A stretch of DNA of 64,000 bases from Pseudocolwellia sp. AS88 (GCF_030551755.1 NZ_JAUPEC010000014.1:49928-113927), one strand, 5' to 3'. Positions 45,815 to 55,443 are shown, counted from the stretch's first letter. Made by a program: numbers and translations. Notes: generated by a model not told the origin, from the letters alone.

Positions 45815-45949
45815 GCAACCTTTGCACAAAGTAGACCATTATTTTTAAAGCTTTTAAATCAATAATTTAATTTTGTTTCTCACCAAGATGAATACTTGTT
45901 TGCACCTTGTTTGTGCTTTTGTTTTGTGTTGGTGTGTTGTTTTGGTGCA
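45815..45949 (-). promoter_or_regulatory. Probable sigma-54 promoter and paired NtrC sites of amt
   Basis: On the minus strand, TTGTGCAAAGGTTGC (45829 down to 45815) matches the -24/-12 pattern with the invariant GC at -13/-12 but T-G rather than G-G at -25/-24, placing +1 near 45803. Upstream, GCACCTTGTTTGTGC (45902-45916) fits the NtrC core GCAC-N7-GTGC, centred near -106. A second, half-conserved site ends in TTGGTGCA (45942-45949), centred near -138. The 32-base spacing and the distances resemble the glnA enhancer of enteric bacteria. This predicts induction of amt by nitrogen limitation. Confidence 0.6.
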
Positions 45950-46214
45950 TAGTGGCTTGATTTGGTCTTATTTGGTGAGAAGCTTTTGAACGGTAGGTTT
46001 TATCGAGGTTAAAGTCTTGTTTAGGGGGGAGTTAAACGTATAATTATATTATTAAGCACCACTTTGAACTTCTGTTTGGTATATCATATATCTAATAATG
46101 CCATGATTATTAAGAAACATAATCACTTCGTAATTTAATGTAATGGTATAATATGTTGAACTGCTCAATAATAACTTAGAACAATGTCGTTAGATAATTA
46201 GGAATATTTAATTC
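45950..46214. other. Upstream region of the hybrid kinase gene
   Basis: AT-rich intergenic DNA shared with the amt control region to the left. A consensus -10 hexamer TATAAT is at 46147-46152, about 63 bases before the kinase start, with no clear -35. Nothing else stands out. Confidence 0.4.
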
Positions 46215-49200
46215 GTGTTAACCGAAGTAGAAAAAAGCAAAGTCTTTAGCCAATACAATTTACTGGTTGTTGTTGTTTTTTTACTGATTGTTTTTTCTGC
46301 GTTTTTTATTTCTACATTTCGATATTTTTCAGATCTCACAGAATTAAAAAAGCAAGAGATTGAAGTTTTAAATCAACAAGTACATAAAGTTAATGATCTT
46401 TTATCCTCAAATGTTAACGCACTAAAAGACATTCAAAAATTTGCCAATTATTATTTAAAATACCCGCAAGAATTACTGACTAAAACACCATTACTTTCGC
46501 AACAAGGCGAACACTATTCTATTCAATACCGTCACTATGATGTTCTAGATCATAAAGATTATGTGCGCAATAATATTACCGGTATAGGCGATATTAAGCT
46601 TCTCAGTAAAGCTCACAAAGAAGAGTTGGCGATGGCGAATATGTTAACGCCAGCTTTTGTTAGTACCAAGCAGGCCAATAAAGAAGCTGTCTGGCTTTAT
46701 TATGTGTCTAAAAAAAGGTTTGTCAGTATTTACCCGTCTATTAATCGAAATAGTTGGCATTATAACGATGCTTTATTAGAAGGCGAGCACGCACAAAAAA
46801 TACTAGAAACAAAGCTGGAAGATAAGTCAGTGATATGGTCAACCCCATATTCTGGTACTGCTGACACAGGCCTTAATACTTCTATTGGGATTGGTGTCTT
46901 TAATCAGTCAGAAATAGCAGGCATTATATTTATGGATATTAGCCTTGCACGCCTAAAACAAAAACTTAATACAACAAATAATAAAAATACTGGTTTGTTA
47001 ATACTTGATCGTAATAACAATGTATTAATCCATAACGCCATAAATAATGAGATAGTTAAAACCATAGGGTCATGGAAAGAACAAGCACCAACAAGTTTGT
47101 CATCATTAACTAATGAAGAAATAAATGATTTAGGTGTTTATCAAGAGATAAATGATTTACTAGTACAGAAACAAATTTTACCTATTAATGGTTGGAAGGT
47201 TATTACATATCAATCATATGAAGATTTTAAAGAGCCTTTATTAACACACTACGTTATGAGCTTTTGTATTTTATTCATTGGATTATTTATCTTTCTAGTT
47301 GTTGTGTATTTACTCACACATTTTACTTTTGTAAAACCAACCAAACGCTTTATAAGCCATATTGAATATTGTGCTCAAGGTGATCCTGGTAAAATAAAAC
47401 CTACAAGCGATTGGTTACGTTGGTATCAAGTAGTCGAAAATATTTTTGGGCAGAACAGAAGTTTATTACAACGTTTAACGGACCAAAATTTATTATTAGA
47501 TTCTATCGTTAATGAAAAAACAAAAGAGTTACAAGAGAAAATTGTTCAGCATGAACGTGATTACGCTCTACTAACTTCTGTTATGAATGCGATACCTGAA
47601 TATATTATCTTTACGAATACAGAAGGTAATATTGTTGGTTTTAATAATGCCTTTGGTGAGTTCATTGGGAAAACTCGGGAAGACGTATTAGGGCACAAAG
47701 CGAATGAAATTATTCTTAACGAACTCGGTACAGAATTAACCAAGCTGAGTACCTCTCCTCAGGTTAAAAATGGTCTACAAAGTATTATTCAAACTGGTAA
47801 TAGTACTTACGATATCTATTGTTCAAATATCCATAGTGATACGGGTATTGAAGTCGGTACTATAGATATTATTCGAGATGTTACTACGCAATATGCAACA
47901 CAAGCTGTGTTAGAAAAAACTAAAGATCAAGCTGAGTTTGCTAACAAAGCTAAGAGTCAATTCTTAGCTAATATGAGTCACGAAATTAGAACCCCAATTA
48001 ATGCCATACAAGGCATGATCACTTTATTAGGTCGTTCAGAGTTAACCAATAATCAACGCCTGCATATTGATAATGCCTACGGCGCCTCAAAGTCCCTCTT
48101 ATATTTAGTTGACCAACTTCTCGACCTTGCAAAGATTGAGTCGGGTGAAATGACTATAGTTAAAGAAAGAACCAGTATTGATTCTATTATAGATAAAGCC
48201 ATCAAGCTTAATATTGGTATGATCAACAAAAAGCAGTTAGACATTTTTGTTGATATATCTCCATCTGTACCTTTATTTATTGAAACAGACGAGATGCGCT
48301 TAATACAGGTAATTACTAACTTATTGCAAAATTCAGTTAAATTTACTGAAACAGGTAGCATTACAATAACGCTTGATATAATTAATCAAAATGTTCTGTG
48401 TTTTAAAGTTAAAGATACTGGTATAGGGATCGCGCTAGAAAAGCAGTCACACCTATTTGAAGCTTTCAAACAAGCTGACGATTCTATGACTAGACGCTAC
48501 GGTGGTTCAGGGTTAGGTTTATCTATTTGTCAGCAAATAGTTGAGTTACTTGGTGGTGATATCTCGCTTGAAAGTGAAATTTATCAAGGTTGTGAATTTA
48601 CCGTTGAATTACCATTTGTAGCAAGCGATGAAACTACTCAACATCTTGCATCTAGATCTTTAACTATCTACAACTACGGTATTACACTTCCTAAAAATAT
48701 TCTTGAATCTATAAAAACATTAGGTTGGAGTTATCAAGATATTATAACGTTAGAGCAAATTGAGATTTTACCTAAAGATGAAAGTATTGTTCTGCTGGCA
48801 CCTCAAGCGAGCTTGCAAGATATTTCAGTCACAAACACTCAAGACATGATTGAACTGTTGTGTGTTTTTCAAAATAAAGATCAAAGTACAAATACACAAG
48901 AACCTATACTAGATGAGCTGACGGTGCCTTATATTATACAAGAACAGCCGTTATATCGACATATGTTACTTTCAATTAGTAAAACCCTATCTCGAATCAA
49001 AAAAACAGCGCTATCAGAAAATAAACAACAAGAAGAAAACTTAGCGGGTATAAAAGTATTACTTGTTGAAGATAATTTGGTAAATCAACTCGTAGCGAAA
49101 GAGTTGTTAGTTAGTATGAGAGCTGAAGTTACAATTGCCGAAAACGGTAAAGTCGCACTCGATTTATTAGAAAAAAATACGATTGATATTGTATTAATGG

Positions 49201-49409
49201 ATATACAAATGCCTGTTATGGATGGTTTAACCGCTACTCGGCTTATTCGAGAGCAAGAAAAATATAAGAACCTACCTATTATTGCGATGACAGCACATGC
49301 AAGAGAAGAAGACCGAGACAATTCACTTGCCGCAGGTATGAATCTGCACATGGCTAAGCCTGTTAGATATGAATCTTTATTGAGTCAAATTTTAACGTTA
49401 TTGAAATAA
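46215..49409 (+). CDS. Hybrid sensor histidine kinase with periplasmic sensor, PAS and receiver domains
   Basis: 1064 residues. Starts at GTG 46215 with AGGAA upstream. Membrane segment 1 is at about 14-36, followed by a periplasmic sensor (about 37-345, probably double-CACHE-like), membrane segment 2 (about 346-372), a HAMP-like linker and coiled coil (to about 450), a PAS domain (about 456-565), HisKA with phospho-acceptor His589 in NMSHEIRTPINA, HATPase (N box NLLQNSVKF; G box GGSGLGLSI), a degenerate segment, and a C-terminal receiver (about 942-1062) with phospho-acceptor Asp996 in LMDIQMPVMDG. There is no Hpt domain, so phosphate must pass to a separate Hpt protein. No cognate regulator is adjacent, and the signal is unknown. 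Confidence 0.93.
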   Translation: MLTEVEKSKVFSQYNLLVVVVFLLIVFSAFFISTFRYFSDLTELKKQEIEVLNQQVHKVNDLLSSNVNALKDIQKFANYYLKYPQELLTKTPLLSQQGEHYSIQYRHYDVLDHKDYVRNNITGIGDIKLLSKAHKEELAMANMLTPAFVSTKQANKEAVWLYYVSKKRFVSIYPSINRNSWHYNDALLEGEHAQKILETKLEDKSVIWSTPYSGTADTGLNTSIGIGVFNQSEIAGIIFMDISLARLKQKLNTTNNKNTGLLILDRNNNVLIHNAINNEIVKTIGSWKEQAPTSLSSLTNEEINDLGVYQEINDLLVQKQILPINGWKVITYQSYEDFKEPLLTHYVMSFCILFIGLFIFLVVVYLLTHFTFVKPTKRFISHIEYCAQGDPGKIKPTSDWLRWYQVVENIFGQNRSLLQRLTDQNLLLDSIVNEKTKELQEKIVQHERDYALLTSVMNAIPEYIIFTNTEGNIVGFNNAFGEFIGKTREDVLGHKANEIILNELGTELTKLSTSPQVKNGLQSIIQTGNSTYDIYCSNIHSDTGIEVGTIDIIRDVTTQYATQAVLEKTKDQAEFANKAKSQFLANMSHEIRTPINAIQGMITLLGRSELTNNQRLHIDNAYGASKSLLYLVDQLLDLAKIESGEMTIVKERTSIDSIIDKAIKLNIGMINKKQLDIFVDISPSVPLFIETDEMRLIQVITNLLQNSVKFTETGSITITLDIINQNVLCFKVKDTGIGIALEKQSHLFEAFKQADDSMTRRYGGSGLGLSICQQIVELLGGDISLESEIYQGCEFTVELPFVASDETTQHLASRSLTIYNYGITLPKNILESIKTLGWSYQDIITLEQIEILPKDESIVLLAPQASLQDISVTNTQDMIELLCVFQNKDQSTNTQEPILDELTVPYIIQEQPLYRHMLLSISKTLSRIKKTALSENKQQEENLAGIKVLLVEDNLVNQLVAKELLVSMRAEVTIAENGKVALDLLEKNTIDIVLMDIQMPVMDGLTATRLIREQEKYKNLPIIAMTAHAREEDRDNSLAAGMNLHMAKPVRYESLLSQILTLLK

Positions 49410-49462
49410 TAGCCATTAGCAATTCTTACCTTTAATGGCTCAGTAGTAAATAATTGCTAAGA

Positions 49463-50407
49463 TTAATGAAATATTTCCGCGGTATAAAGTCCTTGAGATA
49501 TCGCAAGTTCAGAAGCTTCATCTAATCTTCCTAAAGCAAGTGATGCAGGCCCTGTAGGTTCACCTAAAAGGTAGCTTGTCCCATCCACAGTAATAGTAGT
49601 CTCATCACCTTTAGCGAGCGCATCTATTCCTATTAATGCATGATTATCGATAAAAACTAACACCATTTTTATTCTTGGCATTAATGTGCGCAGTATCGCT
49701 GCGGTCAAAGTAACTTTACTGTCACAATCTCCTTGATTCTCCCACAGTAACTTCAATGGTGGATTAAACCCAGCACCCGATGAATCAACTCTTGATTCTA
49801 ATGGTGAATACGGAATGCTTTGAACAAAGGCTAAAACGTAGTCGGTTGCTTGACGAATGTTTTTAATCGACACTTTCTCTAAAATAAGAGGTTTTAGTGG
49901 TTTCATGTCTTCAGCCGACAAGCTAGCAAAAGTAGCATGATCAGGTTTAATTGCATGTACTTGGTCATAAGTAGTAAAAGTCTGATACCAATGCTTCTTC
50001 ATATAAGCATCCGTATATTCCTTGTTAAGTTCAGCCACTTTGCTTTCAGCTTTCTTAATTGAACCCATGTTAGTGCCTTTAGCAACAATATTACCTGTTT
50101 GATTGTCATAATTAATGCTCACATCATCGATTGGATTCTTATTGAAGTATCTAACGACTCTCCTACTAATATATTTTGCAGCTAACTCAGGCTTATATAC
50201 TTTGAAGTTTCTGAACTTATTAAATAACGATGTTTTTTCTAAGGAAAACACCATAGTTTGAGGTTGTTGCTGATGATCTAACCATTGATAATTAAACTGG
50301 TAAGAGTCCCCTTTTTCTACTTTACTGAAGTGGAGTTGTTGCCCATTAACGGTATGAGAAAAAAGCACTAATAATACGGGGATAAATAAATGCCTGATAT
50401 GACTCAT
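49463..50407 (-). CDS. Secreted transglutaminase-like (papain-fold) protein
   Basis: 314 residues with a signal peptide (about 1-22, FSHTVNG). In the C-terminal half a transglutaminase-like fold is indicated by the Cys of GDCDSKVTLTAAILR (about residue 230), His in NHALIGID (about 257) and an acidic residue in GEPTGPASL, in the order Cys-His-Asp/Glu. The N-terminal part has no known domain. Likely periplasmic protease or peptidase-like role, substrate unknown. It converges on the hybrid kinase gene and is divergent from the acyl-CoA dehydrogenase. Confidence 0.72.
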   Translation of the reverse strand: MSHIRHLFIPVLLVLFSHTVNGQQLHFSKVEKGDSYQFNYQWLDHQQQPQTMVFSLEKTSLFNKFRNFKVYKPELAAKYISRRVVRYFNKNPIDDVSINYDNQTGNIVAKGTNMGSIKKAESKVAELNKEYTDAYMKKHWYQTFTTYDQVHAIKPDHATFASLSAEDMKPLKPLILEKVSIKNIRQATDYVLAFVQSIPYSPLESRVDSSGAGFNPPLKLLWENQGDCDSKVTLTAAILRTLMPRIKMVLVFIDNHALIGIDALAKGDETTITVDGTSYLLGEPTGPASLALGRLDEASELAISQGLYTAEIFH

Positions 50408-50520
50408 CCTAGATAGTTTACCTTTAAAGTTTCTATTCTTAATTTAAGCACTAGTTGTATTGCTAAGCAAGTTTCAACTCAGCATAGATATTTTGCTTTT
50501 GTATAATATTTATCGTAACA

Positions 50521-50538
50521 TTAAAACAAGTGTTTTAA
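50521..50538. promoter_or_regulatory. PsrA-like operator upstream of the acyl-CoA dehydrogenase
   Basis: The palindrome TTAAAACAAGTGTTTTAA (7-bp arms, 4-base centre) contains AAAC-N4-GTTT, the core described for the fatty-acid-responsive TetR-type regulator PsrA in gammaproteobacteria. It lies 59 bases before the acyl-CoA dehydrogenase start, a position suited to repression. The psrA gene is not in the window. Confidence 0.5.
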
Positions 50539-50597
50539 TTGCTTGTTTCAATGTTTAGCGATTAATAATAAAATAATTTTTGTTATTGGAGATGATT

Positions 50598-52379
50598 GTG
50601 GCTGATTACCAAGTACCTTTAAAAGATATGAACTTTTTGTTGTTTGATGTATTCAAATTGGAAGCTTTATGGGAAAAGTTACCCACACTAGCTGATCATG
50701 TAGATCGTGAAACAACAGAAGCAATACTACAAGAATGCGCAAAAATTGCAGAGCAAGAAATTGCACCATTATCACGTACGGGTGATGAAACAGGTGTAAG
50801 TTTTAATAATGGAGTTGTAACAACAGCTCCTGGCTATAAAGAAGCTTATGCAACTTATGCTGCTGGTGGTTGGACAGCATTAGGTGGTGATGTTGAGTAT
50901 GGTGGCATGGGTATGCCAAAAGTTGTGACTGCTTTTCATGAAGAAATGTTGTGTTCAGCTGATATATCGTTTTCCTTATTTCCTGGTCTTACCGCAGGTG
51001 CTGGTTTATCACTTGCTAAACACGGTAGCGATGAGTTGAAAGAAAGATACTTAACTCGTTTATATACGGGTGAGTGGACAGGCACCATGTGTTTAACAGA
51101 ATCACACTCGGGTACAGACTTAGGTTTAATTCGTACTAAAGCAATCCCTCAAGAAAATGGTAGCTATAAAGTTACCGGCACTAAAATATTTATCACAGGT
51201 GGTGAGCATGACCTTACTGAAAATATTGTTCATTTAGTTTTAGCTAAATTACCTGATGCTCCTGCTGGTCCTAAAGGTATTTCACTTTTCCTTGTTCCTA
51301 AATTTAAGGTGAATGATGATGAAAGTATTGGTGAGGCTAACAATGTAAGTTGTGGCTCTATTGAACATAAAATGGGAATTCACGCTTCGGCAACATGTGT
51401 AATGAACTTCGATGAGTCTGAAGGTTACTTAATTGGTGAAGTGAATAAAGGCCTTAATTGCATGTTCACCATGATGAATTTCGAACGCATTGGTGTTGGT
51501 ATTCAAGGTATAGGTGCTGCGGCAAAGTCTTATCAAAATGCGCTTGAATACGCCAAAGATCGATTGCAAGGTCGTTCATTAACGGGTGTAAAAAATCCAG
51601 ATGCTGTTGCAGATTCAATTATGGTTCATGGTGATGTTCGAAGAATGTTATTAAACATGAAAGCTTTAACTGAAGGTTCAAGAGCCTTATCTACCTATAT
51701 CTCAATGCAATTAGATATTTCTACCTATGGTGAAGGTGAGTTTAAGAAAAAGGGCGAAGCATTAGCAGCATTAATGACGCCTTTAGCTAAAGCCTTTTTT
51801 ACCGATATGGGTTTTGATAGCACGATTACTGGACAGCAAGTTTTTGGTGGCCATGGTTATATTCGAGAGTGGGGCCAAGAACAATTAGTACGAGATACTC
51901 GTATTTCTCAAATATATGAAGGCACCAACGGTGTTCAAGCAATGGATTTACTTGCTCGAAAAGTTGCCGGTAGTAAAGGCGAGTTAATGAAGATCTTTAT
52001 TGAAGAGGTTAGAGAATATATTGATACAACTTCTGCAACTAAGATGGAACAGTTTATCACGCCATTAAAAACCTCTATTGATGATTTAGAAAGCTTAACG
52101 CAAGAAATATTACTAGCAGCGAGTAAAAATACAGAAGAATTAGGTACTGCAGCAAACGATTACCTTCATGTATTTGGTTATACCGCTATGGCTTATATTT
52201 GGGCGAGAATGGCAGAAGAAGCGTTTACTAAAGAAGATTCAAGCGATAACTTCTACGCAAGTAAAATTAAAACAGCACAGTTTTATTTCGCGAAATTATT
52301 ACCGCGTAGGATCTCATTAATTGAATCGATAAAAGCTGGTAGTAATACCTTGTTTGATATGGAAGACGAACTGTTTTAA
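50598..52379 (+). CDS. Acyl-CoA dehydrogenase with C-terminal extension (PF12806-like)
   Basis: 593 residues from GTG 50598, preceded by GGAG at 6 bases, giving the family N terminus (ADYQVPLKDMNFLLFDVF). ACAD fold: an N-terminal helical domain, a middle beta domain with GTMCLTESHSGTDLGLIRTKA and YKVTGTKIFITGGEHD, and a C-terminal domain with QVFGGHGYIREWGQEQLVRDTRISQIYEGTNGVQAMDL, where the Glu of YEGTNG is the catalytic base position. An extra C-terminal domain follows from about 475. It oxidises acyl-CoA to enoyl-CoA in fatty-acid beta-oxidation, passing electrons to ETF. Confidence 0.92.
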   Translation: MADYQVPLKDMNFLLFDVFKLEALWEKLPTLADHVDRETTEAILQECAKIAEQEIAPLSRTGDETGVSFNNGVVTTAPGYKEAYATYAAGGWTALGGDVEYGGMGMPKVVTAFHEEMLCSADISFSLFPGLTAGAGLSLAKHGSDELKERYLTRLYTGEWTGTMCLTESHSGTDLGLIRTKAIPQENGSYKVTGTKIFITGGEHDLTENIVHLVLAKLPDAPAGPKGISLFLVPKFKVNDDESIGEANNVSCGSIEHKMGIHASATCVMNFDESEGYLIGEVNKGLNCMFTMMNFERIGVGIQGIGAAAKSYQNALEYAKDRLQGRSLTGVKNPDAVADSIMVHGDVRRMLLNMKALTEGSRALSTYISMQLDISTYGEGEFKKKGEALAALMTPLAKAFFTDMGFDSTITGQQVFGGHGYIREWGQEQLVRDTRISQIYEGTNGVQAMDLLARKVAGSKGELMKIFIEEVREYIDTTSATKMEQFITPLKTSIDDLESLTQEILLAASKNTEELGTAANDYLHVFGYTAMAYIWARMAEEAFTKEDSSDNFYASKIKTAQFYFAKLLPRRISLIESIKAGSNTLFDMEDELF

Positions 52380-52436
52380 TTAAATAATTCGATTCTGGCT
52401 ATCACCAAGTTAAACAAATGAATACAACTGACAAAG

Positions 52437-52465
52437 CTCATAAGGTAAAACTTGTGAGTTTTTTT
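52437..52465 (+). terminator. Terminator after the acyl-CoA dehydrogenase
   Basis: Stem CTCATAAG (52437-52444) and CTTGTGAG (52451-52458), with one G-U pair and a 6-base loop, followed by T7. Confidence 0.75.
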
Positions 52466-52762
52466 ATTGGTTGATGAGAAAGCTAAAATGTACCCAACTT
52501 ATTGTTTCTGTACTTATTAGAAAAGTATAACTACTTTTAAAACAGAGAGGATTTTAAGTATTACTATATAAAATAGTTAAGCAACAGGGTATGAAGATAG
52601 TACTAAGTTCACATTAGTGTTGAGTTTAATTATCAAATTATTATTCCTCTTTGAGCAATACTTAGCTTCTAATTTAATAGAATATGTGGCTAATAACTAA
52701 TGTACTAATTGATTAATTTAAGGGGTATACTAGCGCCCTTAAATTTTATGTAGGGTATAAAT
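52466..52762. other. Intergenic region ahead of plsC
   Basis: About 300 bases of AT-rich DNA between the acyl-CoA dehydrogenase terminator and the plsC-like gene. No gene or repeat was recognised. Confidence 0.4.
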
Positions 52763-53503
52763 TTGTTAGCGATTCTTAGAATACTGTTGATTACCATTGC
52801 ACTGGTACTTATATGTATATTTTCATGCATATTTTGTCTCTTCAGACCTTTTCATAAAAATAATGCCCACTTAACATGTGCTTACTTAGCTAAAGTCACA
52901 AAATTATTAGGAGTAGATATAGAGGTTAGAATCACTGATTCGATTAAAAACCTCAATTCTGTGGTGTACATTTGTAACCATCAAAATACTTGGGATATGT
53001 TCACTCTAGCTAGAGCTGTTCGACCAAATACAGTAAGTGTGGGTAAAAAGAGTTTAAAATGGATCCCTTTTTTCGGACAAATGTACTGGTTAACAGGTAA
53101 TATTCTAATTGATCGTAAAAATAGCAGCAAAGCTAAAAGCACCATAGCTCAAACAGCCAATAAAATTAATACTGATGGTTTATCTGTTTGGCTTTTTCCT
53201 GAAGGTACACGTAGTAACGGTAAAGGTATTCTTCCTTTTAAAACCGGCGCTTTTCGTACTGCACAGCAAGCAAATGTTCCTGTATTGCCTATTTGTGCAA
53301 GTAGTACAAATAATATTAAATTAAACCGTTGGGATAACGGAAAAATTATTATCGAATTTTTAGCTCCTATTGAAATTGATAATGAAACAACTGAAAAAAA
53401 TGACACAATTAGATCAGTCACTCAAAAAGCACACAAAATGATCACTGATAAATTTAATGAACTTAATGCAGAAGTAAAAGCAGAGATAGAGAGTAAACAA
53501 TGA
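52763..53503 (+). CDS. plsC: 1-acyl-sn-glycerol-3-phosphate acyltransferase
   Basis: 246 residues. It starts at TTG 52763 with AGGG upstream. An N-terminal membrane anchor (about 4-28) is followed by the acyltransferase domain with the catalytic HX4D motif (His73 to Asp78 in NHQNTWD), the FPEGTRS motif, and the later VPVLPI block. It acylates lysophosphatidic acid at the sn-2 position to give phosphatidic acid for phospholipid synthesis. The stop TGA overlaps the rraB start by 4 bases (ATGA), so the two are translationally coupled. Confidence 0.92.
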   Translation: MLAILRILLITIALVLICIFSCIFCLFRPFHKNNAHLTCAYLAKVTKLLGVDIEVRITDSIKNLNSVVYICNHQNTWDMFTLARAVRPNTVSVGKKSLKWIPFFGQMYWLTGNILIDRKNSSKAKSTIAQTANKINTDGLSVWLFPEGTRSNGKGILPFKTGAFRTAQQANVPVLPICASSTNNIKLNRWDNGKIIIEFLAPIEIDNETTEKNDTIRSVTQKAHKMITDKFNELNAEVKAEIESKQ

Positions 53504-53850
53504 TTGAAGATGAATTACAGCAATGGTTAACTCACACTGAGAACTTAATTGCCGACCTTATAGAAGATGAAACAAATGAAGAAGTTGATCACACCATTGA
53601 ACATCATTTTTCTAGTGCCAACTTTGAGTTATTAGAAGCTGCTGCTGTAACCGCATTTAAAAAAGGTTATGACGTTGAGGAGCCTGAGGAAGCTGAAACT
53701 GATAGTGGTGAAAAGGTTTTTGCATTCGATATAATTACAGAACAACCTCTTGAAGTAGATATTATTTCAGAAGAGACTAAGTTAATGTTTCAATTGGCTA
53801 AACAATGTAAAGTAGATTATGATGGCTGGGGAACATATTTCGAAGAATAA
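53500..53850 (+). CDS. rraB: Regulator of RNase E activity B
   Basis: 116 residues. Similar along its length to E. coli RraB as I recall it: HTIEHHFSSANFELLEAAAVTAFKKGYDVEEPEE, FDIITEQPLEVDII, and the conserved VDYDGWGTYFEE end. RraB binds the C-terminal half of RNase E and modulates mRNA decay. It lacks the long acidic tail of the enterobacterial protein. It is translationally coupled to plsC by an ATGA overlap. Confidence 0.92.
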   Translation: MIEDELQQWLTHTENLIADLIEDETNEEVDHTIEHHFSSANFELLEAAAVTAFKKGYDVEEPEEAETDSGEKVFAFDIITEQPLEVDIISEETKLMFQLAKQCKVDYDGWGTYFEE

Positions 53851-53871
53851 GATTTTTCAAGGAATGATACA

Positions 53872-54048
53872 ATGGAATGGATCAATAATATTATAGATTC
53901 GGTTACTTTATCGGAACTAATACCTCATATGCTTATTGTTGCAATTATCGCTGTTATTGGCGCTTTTGGAATGTCGGCTTTTAGAGCTCATTATAAGCAC
54001 CTTGAAAGGTTAGAAAAAATTAAGCAGGGCTTAGATCCTGACTGCTAA
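53872..54048 (+). CDS. Small single-span membrane protein, unknown function
   Basis: 58 codons from ATG 53872 to TAA 54046-54048, starting 21 bases after the rraB stop with AAGGAATG upstream. The product begins MEWINNIIDSVTLSEL, has one hydrophobic helix (HMLIVAIIAVIGAFGMSAF, about 20-38) and ends in a charged segment with heptad-like spacing (HYKHLERLEKIKQGLD). The good ribosome binding site, the tight spacing to rraB and the sensible protein sequence support a real gene. I do not recognise a family. Confidence 0.65.
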   Translation: MEWINNIIDSVTLSELIPHMLIVAIIAVIGAFGMSAFRAHYKHLERLEKIKQGLDPDC

Positions 54049-54610
54049 ATAACTCCAAGCTACACACTGATATCCGCTATAGCTAGCTAATAAGCGCTGT
54101 TTATTTATCTTCATAAAAAATAGCGCTCATCCCATCTTGCTGCCAACCTTAAACTTATCATCCTAAGCCATATTTATAATTGACAGATTTATAAGTAACC
54201 CCAAAGGTATTTCATATTTAAAATCTTGGATTTTTTGTATTAGACATCATATCTCAACCGAGTTGAGGTCATTCTTCAATAGTCTTCATTTAATTTTAAT
54301 TCAGGCTATTTAGCTACTTATGCACTAAACTTAAATATCAAGGTAATAAGTTTTTAAAGCATCTTTTAACTCTTTGTCTATATTGCTCCAGTGTTTCCAT
54401 TAATATATTGTTAAATAAGGATTTTTAAATTGCAGATTGTATGCAATTAGTTCTGGTAATTTATTAATATTTATATAATTATAGAAATGAAGTTTTAATG
54501 ATGTAAATCTACACAGATAGGTTATGCATTAATTCATGTCGAAAAGGGATATTCGCCTAGGTATTTAACCAAAACTGAAAATAATTCAGTTAAATAAATT
54601 AGGAAAGATA
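54049..54610. other. Long AT-rich intergenic region
   Basis: About 560 bases. Two AGCGCT palindromes about 25 bases apart (around 54090-54127) could pair as a weak hairpin after the plsC-rraB operon, without a T tract. No gene was recognised. Confidence 0.4.
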
Positions 54611-54832
54611 ATGTCCCACTCTCAACAACGCACAGTAACAGTTATATATTACATTGAAGGCTCATTAGAGTTAAAGCATGACGTTTGTTCGTTTGAAGAA
54701 AACTTAAATGGTCGAGTGGTCATTCCGAACGACTTTAAACAAGATAAATCAATAATTGCTGTTTGTGATGGTGAGATAGAGATTCTAAATAAAGTGGGAG
54801 AGCGTATTTTGTCTGTAGAGTATGTTGCTTAA
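54611..54832 (+). CDS. DUF2375 (TIGR02922)-like small protein
   Basis: 73 residues with no signal or membrane segment. The pattern TVIYYIEGSLELKHDV followed by LNGRVVIPNDFKQDKSIIAVCDGEIEILNKVGERI resembles the small DUF2375 family that I recall from Colwellia and Shewanella. The function is unknown. It starts with ATG 54611 after AGGAAAGATA. It is monocistronic. Confidence 0.7.
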   Translation: MSHSQQRTVTVIYYIEGSLELKHDVCSFEENLNGRVVIPNDFKQDKSIIAVCDGEIEILNKVGERILSVEYVA

Positions 54833-54894
54833 CAAGTTAAAAATATAATTGTTATTTGAATAAAACACTTATTAAACTTAATGTTTTTATAAAG

Positions 54895-54931
54895 TAATGA
54901 AGTCCTATACAGGTAGTAAAGAACTTCATTA
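54895..54931. terminator. Hairpin between the DUF2375-like gene and ccmE
   Basis: Stem TAATGAAGT (54895-54903) and ACTTCATTA (54923-54931), perfect over 9 bp, 19-base loop, only weak A/T tracts. It lies between converging genes, so a weak bidirectional terminator is likely. Confidence 0.4.
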
Positions 54932-54945
54932 TATTTATTAGCGTT

Positions 54946-55443
54946 TTAATAACCTTTAGCGGTTGCTTCCATACTTGTTTTACTACCATCCATTTCAAGT
55001 TCTTTTGGCATGTAATTCTCATCATGCTTAGCTAAAACTTCAGTGGCTTCAATAATATAACCATCAGTATTTAACACACCATTAGCTACAATACCTTGTC
55101 CTTCCCTAAACAAATCAGGCAAGATCCCATCATATTTAACAGTGATCATAGGATCATTTTCGTCAAAGGTGATTGGCATTTTCATATCAGCTAATTTGAA
55201 TGCGATTTTTAGACTATTCTCATCACGTTTAACTGAACCAGGAACAACTAATCCACCAATTCTTAAACGCTGCCCGTTAATCGCTTTTGTGCCGGTGCCT
55301 TCTTTACCATTATAAATTTCAGATGGTTTATAAAATAAATCAATATTTTGGCTTAAAGCGTATAACACTAAACCTGAAACAAGGCTCAATGCAATAAGGA
55401 TAGATGCAACAATGGTTAATCGTTTTTTACGGCGTGGATTCAT
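54946..55443 (-). CDS. ccmE: Cytochrome c maturation heme chaperone CcmE
   Basis: 165 residues. One N-terminal membrane anchor (about 8-28) and a periplasmic OB-fold. The heme-binding His lies in [11 protein letters not shown], followed by the conserved Tyr, as in the family. It receives heme from CcmABCD and delivers it to CcmF. Its start overlaps the ccmD end by 17 bases. It is the last gene of ccmABCDE. Confidence 0.95.
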   Translation of the reverse strand: MNPRRKKRLTIVASILIALSLVSGLVLYALSQNIDLFYKPSEIYNGKEGTGTKAINGQRLRIGGLVVPGSVKRDENSLKIAFKLADMKMPITFDENDPMITVKYDGILPDLFREGQGIVANGVLNTDGYIIEATEVLAKHDENYMPKELEMDGSKTSMEATAKGY

